In this document: in pieces, positions 9,115 through 18,298 of the stretch
How positions within the stretch are numbered: position 1 is the stretch's first letter
Layout of the letters: each line of letters begins with the position of its first letter
Assembly: GCF_022758235.1 (NCBI RefSeq)
Contig: NZ_JALEBG010000002.1
Location: 310,001-374,000 of the forward strand
Direction of reading: 5' to 3'
Length of the DNA: 64,000 nt
Origin: Pontibacter liquoris
GTDB lineage: Bacteria > Bacteroidota > Bacteroidia > Cytophagales > Hymenobacteraceae
Program-made: the position numbers and the translations under genes
The notes under the pieces: model-generated
Told to the model about the DNA's origin: nothing
Databases searched by the model: none
Seen by the model: only the letters and a program-made list of their open reading frames with translations

Positions 9115-9241
9115 ATCAACAGGCAAAGTATAAATAGGTACTTCCGCTATACTTCCAGCATAACTTATACTTGCCTCCTGCTCGCGTAGCCACCTTCCAT
9201 CCTCAGTCTTGCAAATCTATACTTTCATAGTTGCCGTTCGT

Positions 9242-9375
9242 GCGCTCCAAGTCCGCGAGGACTCGTTTTCCCACTCGGCGCTGCTGGGGGTAGGGGCCCT
9301 CTTTTCCTTTCCTGCCTAACGGCTGCCGCTCCCGCGGCACCGGAAACTCTCGAGGCGCCTCCTGGAAAAACTGGG
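9242..9375. repeat. Dispersed repeat, GCGCTCCAAG module, copy 1
   Basis: Aligns over about 115-130 bases with 51768-51886, from GCGCTCCAAG through GAGGCGCC to AAACTGGG. A small stem AGTCC/GGACT with a GCGA loop (9250-9263) is conserved with a compensatory base-pair change in the other copy. Confidence 0.72.
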
Positions 9376-9559
9376 TAAGTTCTTTGCTCCGATCACTATA
9401 AAAGTATAATTACCAAATTCCGCATAACATACTTCGACCGGCCACCAGTAATCTAGCATTTGTTAGCGTAAAGTATACTTTTGCAAAATAGCCCTGCCCC
9501 GCGCGAAGTATAAACCTGCAGCTTTCAGAACCGCCGCTTGCTGTCGCTATACTTCCACC

Positions 9560-10747
9560 CTACTTCCCGCTCCCAAAACTTTCCAGTATCTGCCAGCAGT
9601 ACCATTCCTGGCGCGGCAAATGGAACGGGCCTTTGAACATATTGCCTTTGGCCGTATTCGACAGGCGGCCATCGCGGTGCAGGTAGCCGTACCACTCACC
9701 GTTCTCCTTGTCGTGGAAGTGGCTGTAGGCATACTCGTGCACCTGCTGGTGCCAATCGGCATATTTCTCGTTGCCGGTCATCAGGTAGGCCAGCAGCGTG
9801 GCAATGATGGTTTCGTTCTGCGGCCACCAGAACTTCATGTCGTGCCAGTACTCCTGCACGGGTTTGCCGTACACATCCCGGAAGTATAAAATGCCGCCGT
9901 GTTCTTTGTCCCAGCCCCGCTCCCACATGTAGTCGAGCATGCGGCAGCCCAGGTCGATCAGGCGCGGGTCGTTGTTGCGGTAGCGGGCTTCATGAAGTAT
10001 AAACCAGGCGCCTTCGATGGCGTGGCCCGGGTTCAGGGTCCGGCCGTCAGTATGGTCGATGATGCTGCCATCCAGAGCCACCTGCTCCATCACGCAGCGG
10101 ATATCGTCCTTCACAAAGTCGCGTTCAATCTCGTCGATCCATCTGGAGATCCACTCGTCGCAACGCTCATCGCCGATGGTGTCGCGCAGCTGCTGGGCTG
10201 TGTTCATCAAAATCATCGGCACGCCAATCCCTTTGGCCGGGCGCGTGCCGGTAAATTTGGCCGGCAACAGACCGGGCGTGGTGGCGTACTCGATGCACTT
10301 GCCGAAAAGCCTGCGGGCTTCGGCGGCCACTTCTTCGTCGCCGCTGGCTTTGGCGTAAGCGGCAAAGGCGATCACGGCAAAAGTCTCGGAGAAGAAATAA
10401 CGGCGCTTGCGGATGGGCTGGCCATCGCGTGTCACGTGGAAAAACATGCGGCCGTCTTCGTCGAAGCAGTGCTGGCGCAGAAAATCAATTCCCTTTTTGG
10501 CACCTTCCAGCCACTCGGGCTTTTGTTCCACGGTGTTGTAAAGCGTGGAGAGCAGCCAGGCAGCGCGGCCCTGTATCCAAACGGCTTTGTCGTCGTCGAG
10601 CAGGCTGCCGTCTGCGTCGCGCATGAGCAGGTAGCCGCCGTATTCTTCGTCGATGGAGCGCGGAAACCAGAAGGGCACCGTGTCTTCCAGGAGCTGACGC
10701 TTGTAAAAGCCTTTGTAGTAGTCTAATGAGGAATTATTCGAAGTCAT
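9560..10747 (-). CDS. N-acylglucosamine 2-epimerase (AGE/RenBP family)
   Basis: Interconverts ManNAc and GlcNAc without phosphorylation. In the Bacteroides-type sialic-acid route this takes ManNAc released by the lyase to GlcNAc. The 395-residue product is a full-length (alpha/alpha)6-barrel protein without a signal peptide, so it is cytoplasmic. Conserved features include WIQGRAAW (Arg61), NPGHAIEGAW (His242) and FKGPFHLPRQEWYCWQ (His376). The two histidines match the catalytic pair known in this superfamily. Thirteen bases separate its start from the stop of the sialate O-acetylesterase, so the two are co-transcribed. Cellobiose epimerase and YihS-type aldose-ketose isomerases share the fold, but the neighbourhood strongly favours the ManNAc/GlcNAc reaction. 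Confidence 0.9.
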   Translation of the reverse strand: MTSNNSSLDYYKGFYKRQLLEDTVPFWFPRSIDEEYGGYLLMRDADGSLLDDDKAVWIQGRAAWLLSTLYNTVEQKPEWLEGAKKGIDFLRQHCFDEDGRMFFHVTRDGQPIRKRRYFFSETFAVIAFAAYAKASGDEEVAAEARRLFGKCIEYATTPGLLPAKFTGTRPAKGIGVPMILMNTAQQLRDTIGDERCDEWISRWIDEIERDFVKDDIRCVMEQVALDGSIIDHTDGRTLNPGHAIEGAWFILHEARYRNNDPRLIDLGCRMLDYMWERGWDKEHGGILYFRDVYGKPVQEYWHDMKFWWPQNETIIATLLAYLMTGNEKYADWHQQVHEYAYSHFHDKENGEWYGYLHRDGRLSNTAKGNMFKGPFHLPRQEWYCWQILESFGSGK

Positions 10748-10760
10748 ATGAAAGAAAAAC

Positions 10761-12920
10761 TTATTCGCTTTGGATAGTATAGCTTGTGAAAGTAGAAGCA
10801 GGGAAACCGGCTTTGTTCACCAGGTTGGCCGTGGTGTACGGTTGCCAGGCATAGCGCACATACCTGGGCTCCGGCACCTGATCTGAAGAAACAATCACTT
10901 TGCCGCCCCGGATCTCAGCTTTTGCACTCCTGAAAATCAGGTCGCTGCCCGCCACTTCAAAGCCGCGAAGGGGCTGGCCGTCGCTGGTCTGCAGGCCTTT
11001 GCCGAACCCGAAGGTACAGATGGCATTGTTGCCTGATACCGTTACAGTTTTCAACATAGGACTGCTGTAGGGAATGCGCTTGTTATAGGTTTTTGCCAGC
11101 GCCCAGGCGGCCAGCCGCTCTCCTACCTGTCTTTTTTGCCTCGGATGCACATCACTCGCATCTCCCAGATCGCTGCTGACGGCCATGCCGGTGTTCGGTA
11201 TTTCTGCCAGCATCCGGCGCTGGCTGTCGCGGAAATACGGCCAGCTGGGACGGTTGATGCTGGAGAGCTGCACGTAATAAAATGGCAACTCATAACCCCA
11301 CCTGTTGCGCCAGCTGCTGACCAGTGTTTTGAACAGTGTTTCGTGCAGCTCGATGTTGTGGGCATTGCTTTCTCCCTGGTACCAGATAACGCCTTTGATA
11401 GGAAAGGACGTAAGCGGCGCAATGCCCGCCTCGTAGTTATAGGCAGGTTGGTAAGGATGGCTCTGACTGCCTGGTTTTGCACTTCCCATATTTTTGGCCG
11501 CCCGCTCCCGCACCCAGGGCATCAGGAAATCGGAGGTATACCAATTGGGCAGCATGTTCACCAATTGCGGATGATGCTCGAGCGTAGATCGGTCGATCCA
11601 GGACTCGGTGCCCGAGCCGCCCACAGCCACTTCGATCAGCCCGACCGGTACGCCCAGTTGCTCCTGCAATTGCTTCCCGAAATAATAGGCAACGGCCGAA
11701 AAGTCTTTTGCCGCGGCAGAGTCGCCGCGCTGCCAGGTGCCGGAAAAGTACTCCAGTTGGTTTACTTTTTTCAACGTGGCGGAATCCCAGGCCACGTCGT
11801 TGGTTTCAGCCAATGGCTTCATTTTCAGCAAACGGATGGAAGACGCCTGCTGCGCCTGCCGCATCTCGGCACCCGTGTGCACAGAAGCTTTCAGCGGAAA
11901 TGCCATATTGGACTGGCCCGAACACAGCCATACTTCCCCTACCAGGATATCTTGGATGCGTATGTTTTTATTTGCCGTGGAAACCTGCATTACGTAAGGT
12001 CCGCCTGCTTTCTGCGGCGGAAGTAGCACCTGCCACTTGCCGTCGGCACCGACTGTGGCTTTTCGTTTTTCATTTCCAAAGAGCACAGTCACTTCTTCTC
12101 CTGTATCGGCCACGCCCTGCACCGGCAGCGGCATTTTCTGCTGCAGCACCATGTGGTCTGCAAAAACCGGGGCCAGTTGCAGCCCGCCATACTTGCCCGT
12201 AATGGCTGAGTAAATGGTGCTAGCCAGTATGGTCGCGCCTTCTTTGGTAGGGTGCAGGTTATCCGGAAACAGATCGGGGCGGCGGTAAAGGGGAGTATGC
12301 AGATCGATCAAACCGGTCTGTTTGCTCCGGGCGATCACAGGTATGAGGGATTGAATCTGCCAGAACCACTCCCGGGTACCGGACTGGAAGCGCGGGTGCC
12401 CGGAGAAAATGGGCGTCAGCCGGCAAATGTAAACCTGCACAGCGGGGTTGACGGCACGCAACGTATCGATGATGGCAGCATAGTTGCCGGCAAATTCGTC
12501 GCGGTAGTTGGGCCAGTTGCGCGGGTCGGTGTCGTTGAGGCCGAGGTGGATGATGGCAATATCGGGCTTGTAGGCCAGTGCCTCTTTGTACTGCTGCGTC
12601 TGATTGTAAGGCCGGTGCCCTTTCTCCAGCAGCGTCGCGCCGCTCAACCCAAAATTAGCGACTTCATACTTTTCCCCGAGCAGCTTTTGCAACTGCGCCG
12701 GATACGCGTTCTGTTCGCGGTTCTCGATACCATACCCATAGGTAACGGAATTGCCGATGCAGGCTACTTTCAGCACCTTCGGCTGCGCCAGGCCGGGCAG
12801 GGAAACAAGTATACCCAGCAAGACAAGTATAAAGAATCGCCTCACACCAGGCAGCCAAAAGGAAGCGCAAAAAGGGTTAATCGCTAAAGGATTCAAGGGA
12901 AGATGAAGGGAGACGCGCAT
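10761..12920 (-). CDS. Two-domain sialate O-acetylesterase (NanS-like)
   Basis: Removes O-acetyl esters from sialic acids so that sialidase and lyase can act. Two catalytic modules are fused. The first is an SGNH/GDSL domain (about 45-245), with GNSVTYGYG (Ser58), HLGLNDTDP and DNLHP (Asp220/His223). The second is a SASA-type domain (about 320-640), with LCSGQSNM (Ser337), WYQGESN and DASDVHP. This arrangement matches the two-domain NanS/EstA enzymes of Tannerella and Bacteroides. A hydrophobic leader (residues 26-46, ending GLAQ) indicates export. The ATG at 12920 leaves 25 residues before it; a GTG at 12845 would give a standard signal peptide directly, so the true start is uncertain. It is followed by the epimerase gene after 13 bases and preceded by a strong terminator. 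Confidence 0.92.
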   Translation of the reverse strand: MRVSLHLPLNPLAINPFCASFWLPGVRRFFILVLLGILVSLPGLAQPKVLKVACIGNSVTYGYGIENREQNAYPAQLQKLLGEKYEVANFGLSGATLLEKGHRPYNQTQQYKEALAYKPDIAIIHLGLNDTDPRNWPNYRDEFAGNYAAIIDTLRAVNPAVQVYICRLTPIFSGHPRFQSGTREWFWQIQSLIPVIARSKQTGLIDLHTPLYRRPDLFPDNLHPTKEGATILASTIYSAITGKYGGLQLAPVFADHMVLQQKMPLPVQGVADTGEEVTVLFGNEKRKATVGADGKWQVLLPPQKAGGPYVMQVSTANKNIRIQDILVGEVWLCSGQSNMAFPLKASVHTGAEMRQAQQASSIRLLKMKPLAETNDVAWDSATLKKVNQLEYFSGTWQRGDSAAAKDFSAVAYYFGKQLQEQLGVPVGLIEVAVGGSGTESWIDRSTLEHHPQLVNMLPNWYTSDFLMPWVRERAAKNMGSAKPGSQSHPYQPAYNYEAGIAPLTSFPIKGVIWYQGESNAHNIELHETLFKTLVSSWRNRWGYELPFYYVQLSSINRPSWPYFRDSQRRMLAEIPNTGMAVSSDLGDASDVHPRQKRQVGERLAAWALAKTYNKRIPYSSPMLKTVTVSGNNAICTFGFGKGLQTSDGQPLRGFEVAGSDLIFRSAKAEIRGGKVIVSSDQVPEPRYVRYAWQPYTTANLVNKAGFPASTFTSYTIQSE

Positions 12921-13025
12921 TTATACTTTTTTATTCTACTTATCTCTATTCGTATCGCTCGTTTCCTGCCCTTTTTGAGGGAAGATCTTTGAGCCAATGT
13001 ATTATACTTTGTGCTTCGTAAAGGC

Positions 13026-13061
13026 AAACACAGGCATCAGCATCATCTGATGCCTGTGTTT
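13026..13061 (-). terminator. 15-bp hairpin terminator after the transporter-sialidase fusion gene
   Basis: AAACACAGGCATCAG (13026-13040) pairs perfectly with 13047-13061 across a CATCAT loop, 4 bases past the stop codon. It separates the susC-susD-nanA-fusion transcript from the nanS-epimerase pair. Confidence 0.85.
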
Positions 13062-13065
13062 ATAC

Positions 13066-16000
13066 CTATTGCACAAGCTCCGCTACCGGAACACGCACAA
13101 AGTATAATTCTTTCACGCCTTCGTAGAGAATGCCGATGGTCTGATCGTCGGTTTTGGTGAGGGCCGAGTAGCCGTAGGAGCCGCGCTCGTCGAGCAGCAC
13201 CTGGTTAGCGGGCTGCCAGGTTTCGCCCAAATCGAGGCTGGCTTTAAGCGTGATGTTATAGCGGCCGGAAGGCACAGCAGGGTTGCTGAAAAACAGGACT
13301 TCCTGTGGTCCTTTCTTTGTCTGCACATTTGCTTTGATGAAGCTGCCCATGCACACGGGGTCCTGCAGCGCGCTATAAGAAGTAGGATGCTCTACCCAGG
13401 TGCGGCCCATGTCGGTGGTGGTAGCCACGGAGCGGAAGCGCCCGCGGTTATCGCGCATGTTGAGCATGAGCGTGCCGGGCGTGGTTTCTACTACCTGGCT
13501 TTCGGTGGTGTTGGATTTGGCCCCGATGCCGCTCTTCCAGGTTTTACCATGGTCATCGCTGTAGATGATCGAAGAGTGCGGCATGCCTTTCTCGTCCCAG
13601 TACTGCGACGGAAATACCAGCGTACCGTTCTGCATGGCAATGCCATTGCCCGGTCCGTTAAAGTAAATGTTCCAGGCCGGGTTCTTGATCTGCTCGGTGA
13701 TGCTTTGAGGGGCTGACCAGGTCTTGCCATCGTCGTTGCTGCTCACCAGCACAAACTGCCCGGTTTCATCCGGCGTAAGGCCAGGTTTGGAACCAGCAAT
13801 GGAACGGTTGCCTTTGCTCCAGAGCGCGGCCACCCACAGCTTGCCGGTAGCGGGGTCAACAAGTATGGCCGGGTCGCCTATACCGTTATTCTCCTGCGGC
13901 ATTCCCATGTCCATAATTACCTGCATCGGTTCCCAGATATTGCCGCCGTCGGTGCTGCGGCTCATGCCTACGTCAATATTGCCGGGCAGATCGCCGCTGT
14001 TCTCGTAGCGAATATCATACACGGCGATCAGCGTTCCTTTCTTTGTGGTTACGATGCCGGGTATGCGGTAGGTGTTTACACGATCCTGCCCGGCTCCCCG
14101 CACCACGGTGCCCAGGCGCTTGGCATAACCAGTGCCTAGTTCGGCTACCGGCCATACTTTGCCGGCGGCATCGGTCAGGTTGGTGATGTGCAGCTCTGCC
14201 TTGCTACTAATGTCTGCCGACTCCTTTAACGTGCCGCTGAGCCAGATATAATTCAGGCCGGGTTTGAGCTGGAGGCTCACCGGGATCTCCAGCGAGGTGG
14301 TAGACGGCACGACAGAAGCCAGCTGCTTCTCGGCTGCGAACAACGGTTCGTTGCCGGTAAAGTATACCTCCAGTTTCTCCATACTTTGCAGCGCGCCGGG
14401 GCTCAGGGTAGCCCGCATACTGCGAAAGCCGGGGTCACCGCTGGCGGGCACGTACACCCGTAAACACAGCAGCGGATTGGTGGCCTTGCCCTTTAGCACC
14501 GGCACTATGGGCGCAGTGGCCGTTATCTGCACCTGCTGCTGCGTTTGGGGCGCAGTAGTAGCGGTGGTATAGGTTTGGCTGGCGCAACCGCCGCTACCGG
14601 TCAGAGCCAGCAGCAGGCACAGCCACAGCACTCCGTTTTGTTCTTTAGCATCTTTATACTTGTAAACAGTTAAACTTTGGATGTCCTTGTTTTGCCCGCC
14701 CGTGATCACACTGAACAGGTAGCCGAACACCACGCACGACACCAGCCCGGTGAAAGCATACAGGAGCAGGTTGATATGGGTGTAGCTGCTGATGTAGAAC
14801 TGCACCAGCCCACTCAGCACCAACCCGATAACGGCTCCCCTGGCATTGGCTCTTTTGGTGAAGATGCCCAGTACAAACAGACCGCCCAGGCCGCCCGTGA
14901 ACAGCCCCAGAATGGTATTGAACTGATCCCAGAGCGAGGAGACGCCCTGGTGCGCCATCACCAGCGCGAGCGCGGTGCCTAACACGCCGATCGCCACCGT
15001 AAAGTAGCGCGCTATGGCCAGGTATCTTGTCTCCGAAGTAGGCTTGGAAAACGGCCGGTAGAAGTCGGTAATCAGGGCGGTGGTCACAGAGTTCATACTG
15101 CTGCTCAGCGTGGACATGGCCGCCGCGAACACCGCCGCGATCAGCAGGCCCGTTACGCCCTGCGGCAGCTCCGTGACGATGTACCATGGGAAAATAGCAT
15201 CCTGGCTCTGCAGCTGGTAGTTTACTTTTTCAGGATGATCCTTGAAAAACAGGTACAGCAGCGTGCCAATGGAAAAGAAAATCAGGGCCGAAGGCAGGGA
15301 CATCCACGCGCCCAGGCGCATGCTTCTTTTGGAAGCCTCCTCGTTGCGGGTGGTCAGGTATTTCTGCACTACCGACTGATCAGCGCCATAAGTGATCACG
15401 TTGATCGCCAACCCGCCCAGCAGCACCACCCAAAGCGTGGGCTCGTTAAAGGTGAAGGCAGTATTGAGGATGTGTAGCTTGCCATTCTGCTGCACCGTCT
15501 CCCAGATCTGGCCCGCGTCCGCATCCAGCTGAAACGGAATCATCACCAGGCACACCAGCGCACCGCCCAATAGGATGACCACCTGCGCTACGTCCGTCCA
15601 TACTACCGCCTCAATGCCGCCTTTCATAGTATAGAAAATCGTGATAACGCCCATCAGCAGAATGCACAGGTTCACGTTGATACCCGTTACCAGCGTGAGC
15701 GCCAGGCTGGGCAGCAACAGCACTATGGCCAGCCGCCCGAGCTGCAACAGGATGTAGAGGAGCGAAGCCAGGGCCCGCGTAGTATAGTTAAAGCGCTGCT
15801 CCAGGTATTCGTAGACCGAGACAATCTGCAACCTGCGGTAAAAAGGAATAAAATAATTAGTGATGATCGGGATGACCATGATAATAGTGAGCTGCAGGAT
15901 AAAGTAGCTCCAGTCGGTAGCATAGGTTTTAGCCGGGATTGCCATAAAAGTAATGGCGCTTAGCTGGGTACCGTAGATGCTCAGGCCCGCCGCCCAGCCC

Positions 16001-17295
16001 GGAATGCGTTGCCCGCCCCGGAAGTAGTCGTCGGTGGTGCCTTGGTTACGGGAGGTCCACAGGCCGATGCCCACCATCAGCAGCAGGTATACCGCTACTA
16101 CGGTGTAGTCCAGCCAGGTGAAGTACTGCTGCTGGCGCATGTGGCCTTTCAGCACGTCCGGTGTGCGCACACCCGGCCGCACCTCTCCCGACGGGATCAG
16201 GATATCGTCGCCCAGGCGGGCGGCAAAGGTTGTGACATGCGAAACCGGCAGCGTACCTGCCTTCGTCCAAGCATCAGTCACGGTATTGTAGAGGTAGATA
16301 TCCTTGCTAAACCCGGCGTGGTGTGTCAGCAGCAGCTGCTTTTCGTTCTGCAGGCGCTGCTTTTCAGCTTCGGTGGTGGCAGCAGCGATAGCGGCATCGT
16401 GCTGCTGGATCTGGGTGAAGACGTCGCCTTTGTCGCCGCCGAACACCAGGATGTAGCTGGCCCCAGTGGCAATGCCGGTCGCCGCCGACAGGTTGGTGTG
16501 GCCACCCTTGCCATCGGAGAGGCTGCTCAGTTGCGCCCAGGTATTTTTCTTCGGATCATAACGAAAGGTCGTGCCGTGCAGCTCACTCACGCCAGAGGCC
16601 GTTTGCGTACGGCCACCCACCAGGTACAGCGCCGGGTACTCACCGTTAGACTGCACCACTGCCACCGCATGCGAGAGTGCTACCGGCAGCGCCGGCAGCT
16701 TTTGCCATCCTGCAGCAGGGGCCGAAAGGTCGAGTCGGAAGAAGCTATCTGTTGCTTTGCCCGTGGTTTCGCCACCCGCCACGTATACCTGGTTGCCCAT
16801 GGCAGTGGCAGCGGCGTTGGTGAGCGGCAGCGGCAGCGAAGGCAACGGTTTTACCTTTGCTTTCTTTTCTTCCGGAAGCCATTGTAGCAAGTATGCCCTA
16901 GTCTGGATGCCCTGCGCATTCTCACCGCCGAGCACCACCACGCCCTGCTCTGTTGCCACGCTGGCGCCATAGGCCAAAGGCGCGGGCAGCCGGAACGTTT
17001 TATCAGACCAGGTATACTTGCCGTCTTCACTTTTCAGCAGCACATACACATCCTGCCAGTACTTCTTCTGGCCTCCTTCCCACGGTAACCCGTCCGGGAA
17101 ATTGGCGCCCCCTGCCAGCAGGAGCGCGCCCTTGTGTACGCCACCCACCGCGCCGGCCAAGCCGTGCTGTGCAGTTTGCCCCGGTGCCGGGGGGAGCGTG
17201 GCTGCCACCGACCAGTCTAACTGGTCCGGACTTTTTTGCCGCGCCTTCAGCGGAAGGATAGACAAAAGCAGCAGTAAGGTCAGGAGGTGTTTCAT
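13066..17295 (-). CDS. Fusion: Kelch sialate mutarotase + SSS symporter + exo-sialidase
   Basis: A single 1409-codon frame joins three sialic-acid functions. Residues 1-20 are a signal peptide. Residues about 25-385 are a NanM-like Kelch propeller (repeated VLGG, VAGG, LVGG, VFGG blades) that should mutarotate free Neu5Ac. Residues about 394-870 are a sodium:solute symporter with the family signature GWAAGLSIYGTQLSAITF and many membrane helices. Residues about 930-1055 resemble the beta-sandwich found before some sialidases, and 1060-1409 a GH33 propeller with TYRIPG (Arg1077) and five Asp-boxes. Between parts two and three, residues 889-904 (VLWLCLLLALTGSGGC) look exactly like a lipoprotein signal with Cys904; the Val889 codon is GTG at 14631. 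So the sialidase may be made separately from that GTG, or the segment may act as a last helix that places the sialidase in the periplasm. It follows nanA after 10 bases. A lost stop codon through sequence error is also possible. Confidence 0.88.
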   Translation of the reverse strand: MKHLLTLLLLLSILPLKARQKSPDQLDWSVAATLPPAPGQTAQHGLAGAVGGVHKGALLLAGGANFPDGLPWEGGQKKYWQDVYVLLKSEDGKYTWSDKTFRLPAPLAYGASVATEQGVVVLGGENAQGIQTRAYLLQWLPEEKKAKVKPLPSLPLPLTNAAATAMGNQVYVAGGETTGKATDSFFRLDLSAPAAGWQKLPALPVALSHAVAVVQSNGEYPALYLVGGRTQTASGVSELHGTTFRYDPKKNTWAQLSSLSDGKGGHTNLSAATGIATGASYILVFGGDKGDVFTQIQQHDAAIAAATTEAEKQRLQNEKQLLLTHHAGFSKDIYLYNTVTDAWTKAGTLPVSHVTTFAARLGDDILIPSGEVRPGVRTPDVLKGHMRQQQYFTWLDYTVVAVYLLLMVGIGLWTSRNQGTTDDYFRGGQRIPGWAAGLSIYGTQLSAITFMAIPAKTYATDWSYFILQLTIIMVIPIITNYFIPFYRRLQIVSVYEYLEQRFNYTTRALASLLYILLQLGRLAIVLLLPSLALTLVTGINVNLCILLMGVITIFYTMKGGIEAVVWTDVAQVVILLGGALVCLVMIPFQLDADAGQIWETVQQNGKLHILNTAFTFNEPTLWVVLLGGLAINVITYGADQSVVQKYLTTRNEEASKRSMRLGAWMSLPSALIFFSIGTLLYLFFKDHPEKVNYQLQSQDAIFPWYIVTELPQGVTGLLIAAVFAAAMSTLSSSMNSVTTALITDFYRPFSKPTSETRYLAIARYFTVAIGVLGTALALVMAHQGVSSLWDQFNTILGLFTGGLGGLFVLGIFTKRANARGAVIGLVLSGLVQFYISSYTHINLLLYAFTGLVSCVVFGYLFSVITGGQNKDIQSLTVYKYKDAKEQNGVLWLCLLLALTGSGGCASQTYTTATTAPQTQQQVQITATAPIVPVLKGKATNPLLCLRVYVPASGDPGFRSMRATLSPGALQSMEKLEVYFTGNEPLFAAEKQLASVVPSTTSLEIPVSLQLKPGLNYIWLSGTLKESADISSKAELHITNLTDAAGKVWPVAELGTGYAKRLGTVVRGAGQDRVNTYRIPGIVTTKKGTLIAVYDIRYENSGDLPGNIDVGMSRSTDGGNIWEPMQVIMDMGMPQENNGIGDPAILVDPATGKLWVAALWSKGNRSIAGSKPGLTPDETGQFVLVSSNDDGKTWSAPQSITEQIKNPAWNIYFNGPGNGIAMQNGTLVFPSQYWDEKGMPHSSIIYSDDHGKTWKSGIGAKSNTTESQVVETTPGTLMLNMRDNRGRFRSVATTTDMGRTWVEHPTSYSALQDPVCMGSFIKANVQTKKGPQEVLFFSNPAVPSGRYNITLKASLDLGETWQPANQVLLDERGSYGYSALTKTDDQTIGILYEGVKELYFVRVPVAELVQ

Positions 17296-17305
17296 AAAGT
17301 ACTAA

Positions 17306-18247
17306 TTAGGTTTGCGCAACGCGTGCCGGTCTGGAACAAAAGGAATCGAAGCCCAGTGCGGCTACGTCGTTCTGAAACAGGGTAAATTGTTCCTGGCTCA
17401 TGTTCCGGATTGGCAGGCGGAACCCGCCACAATCAAGGCCGATGAGTTTCATATACATCTTACCAGTAGCGATGCCGCCATACTTGCCCAGCAGCCGGAT
17501 CATGCTGATGGACTGCTCCTGCAGCTGCCGGGCCTCTTCCAGCCTGCCCTGCTCATAAGCATCAATCAGGGCCGTATAAAGCGGGGCTGCATAGTTGTAG
17601 GTGCTGCCCACGCCGCCTTTGGCTCCCAGCGCCAGCGCCGCCAGCAGGTTCTCGTCGCGCCCCCACAGCATATCATACTTGCCGTGGGCAAAGTGCAGGC
17701 ACGAGAGGAAGTCCATAAAGTCCTCATGCGTATACTTGATCCCGGCAAAAGTAGCAATTTGGCCCTCCACTTCCCGCAGCAGATCCAGCATCGGGAATCC
17801 GACACCCGTCAGCACGGGGATGTGGTAGTAATAAAACGGCAGTTCCGGCGCGGCCTCCGCTACCACCTGGCAGCATTGGGCCAGCGCCTGTACCGAGGCT
17901 GGTTTAAAGTAAAACGGTGCTGTAAAAGCAATGGCATCCAGCTTGATCTGCTGCGCATGCGCCGCCAGGTCCACAGCATCCTGCAGGCAGGTGCCGCCCA
18001 CCAGCGTAATCACCTTAAAGCTAGCATCGCCCTTGGCGGCAACCGCCCAGGCTTCGGCCACCTGCTTCTTTTCCTCCAGCGTCAGCGACACCCCCTCACC
18101 GGTAGAGCCGCAGATAAACGCGCCGGTGTTGCCATTTTCCTTCAGCAGTTGGTAATAGGCCGGGATAAGTGCCAGGTTCAGACTGCCGTCGGCGTGCATC
18201 GGCGTGAAAGGAGCTGCGATCAGACCGTGTAAATGTGTTCGTTTCAT
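17306..18247 (-). CDS. nanA: N-acetylneuraminate lyase (DapA/NAL family)
   Basis: Splits Neu5Ac into ManNAc and pyruvate in the cytoplasm. The 313-residue protein is a complete class I aldolase barrel. GSTGEG (47-52) binds the pyruvate carboxylate. FYYYHIP supplies the conserved Tyr141 (Tyr137 in E. coli NanA). GIKYTHEDF has Lys171 in the Schiff-base position (Lys165 in E. coli). No signal peptide is seen. It lies between susD (51-base gap) and the mutarotase-transporter-sialidase fusion (10-base gap). Other members of the family make dihydrodipicolinate or use other keto sugars; the locus makes sialic acid by far the most likely substrate. Confidence 0.94.
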   Translation of the reverse strand: MKRTHLHGLIAAPFTPMHADGSLNLALIPAYYQLLKENGNTGAFICGSTGEGVSLTLEEKKQVAEAWAVAAKGDASFKVITLVGGTCLQDAVDLAAHAQQIKLDAIAFTAPFYFKPASVQALAQCCQVVAEAAPELPFYYYHIPVLTGVGFPMLDLLREVEGQIATFAGIKYTHEDFMDFLSCLHFAHGKYDMLWGRDENLLAALALGAKGGVGSTYNYAAPLYTALIDAYEQGRLEEARQLQEQSISMIRLLGKYGGIATGKMYMKLIGLDCGGFRLPIRNMSQEQFTLFQNDVAALGFDSFCSRPARVAQT

Positions 18248-18298
18248 GAATGTAAGTGATGATTAAACTATAATTCAGCGTAGCTTATCACAGGTATC

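Larger units (their letters stand above)
8828..9559. other. Intergenic island with three dispersed repeat types
   Basis: No gene is supported in this 730-base gap between the epimerase and sialidase genes. It contains several AAGTATA/TATACTT motifs and three elements that recur at 51,768-52,204, listed separately. The minus-strand promoter of the sialidase must lie at its left end, but no clear box was recognised. Confidence 0.75.
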
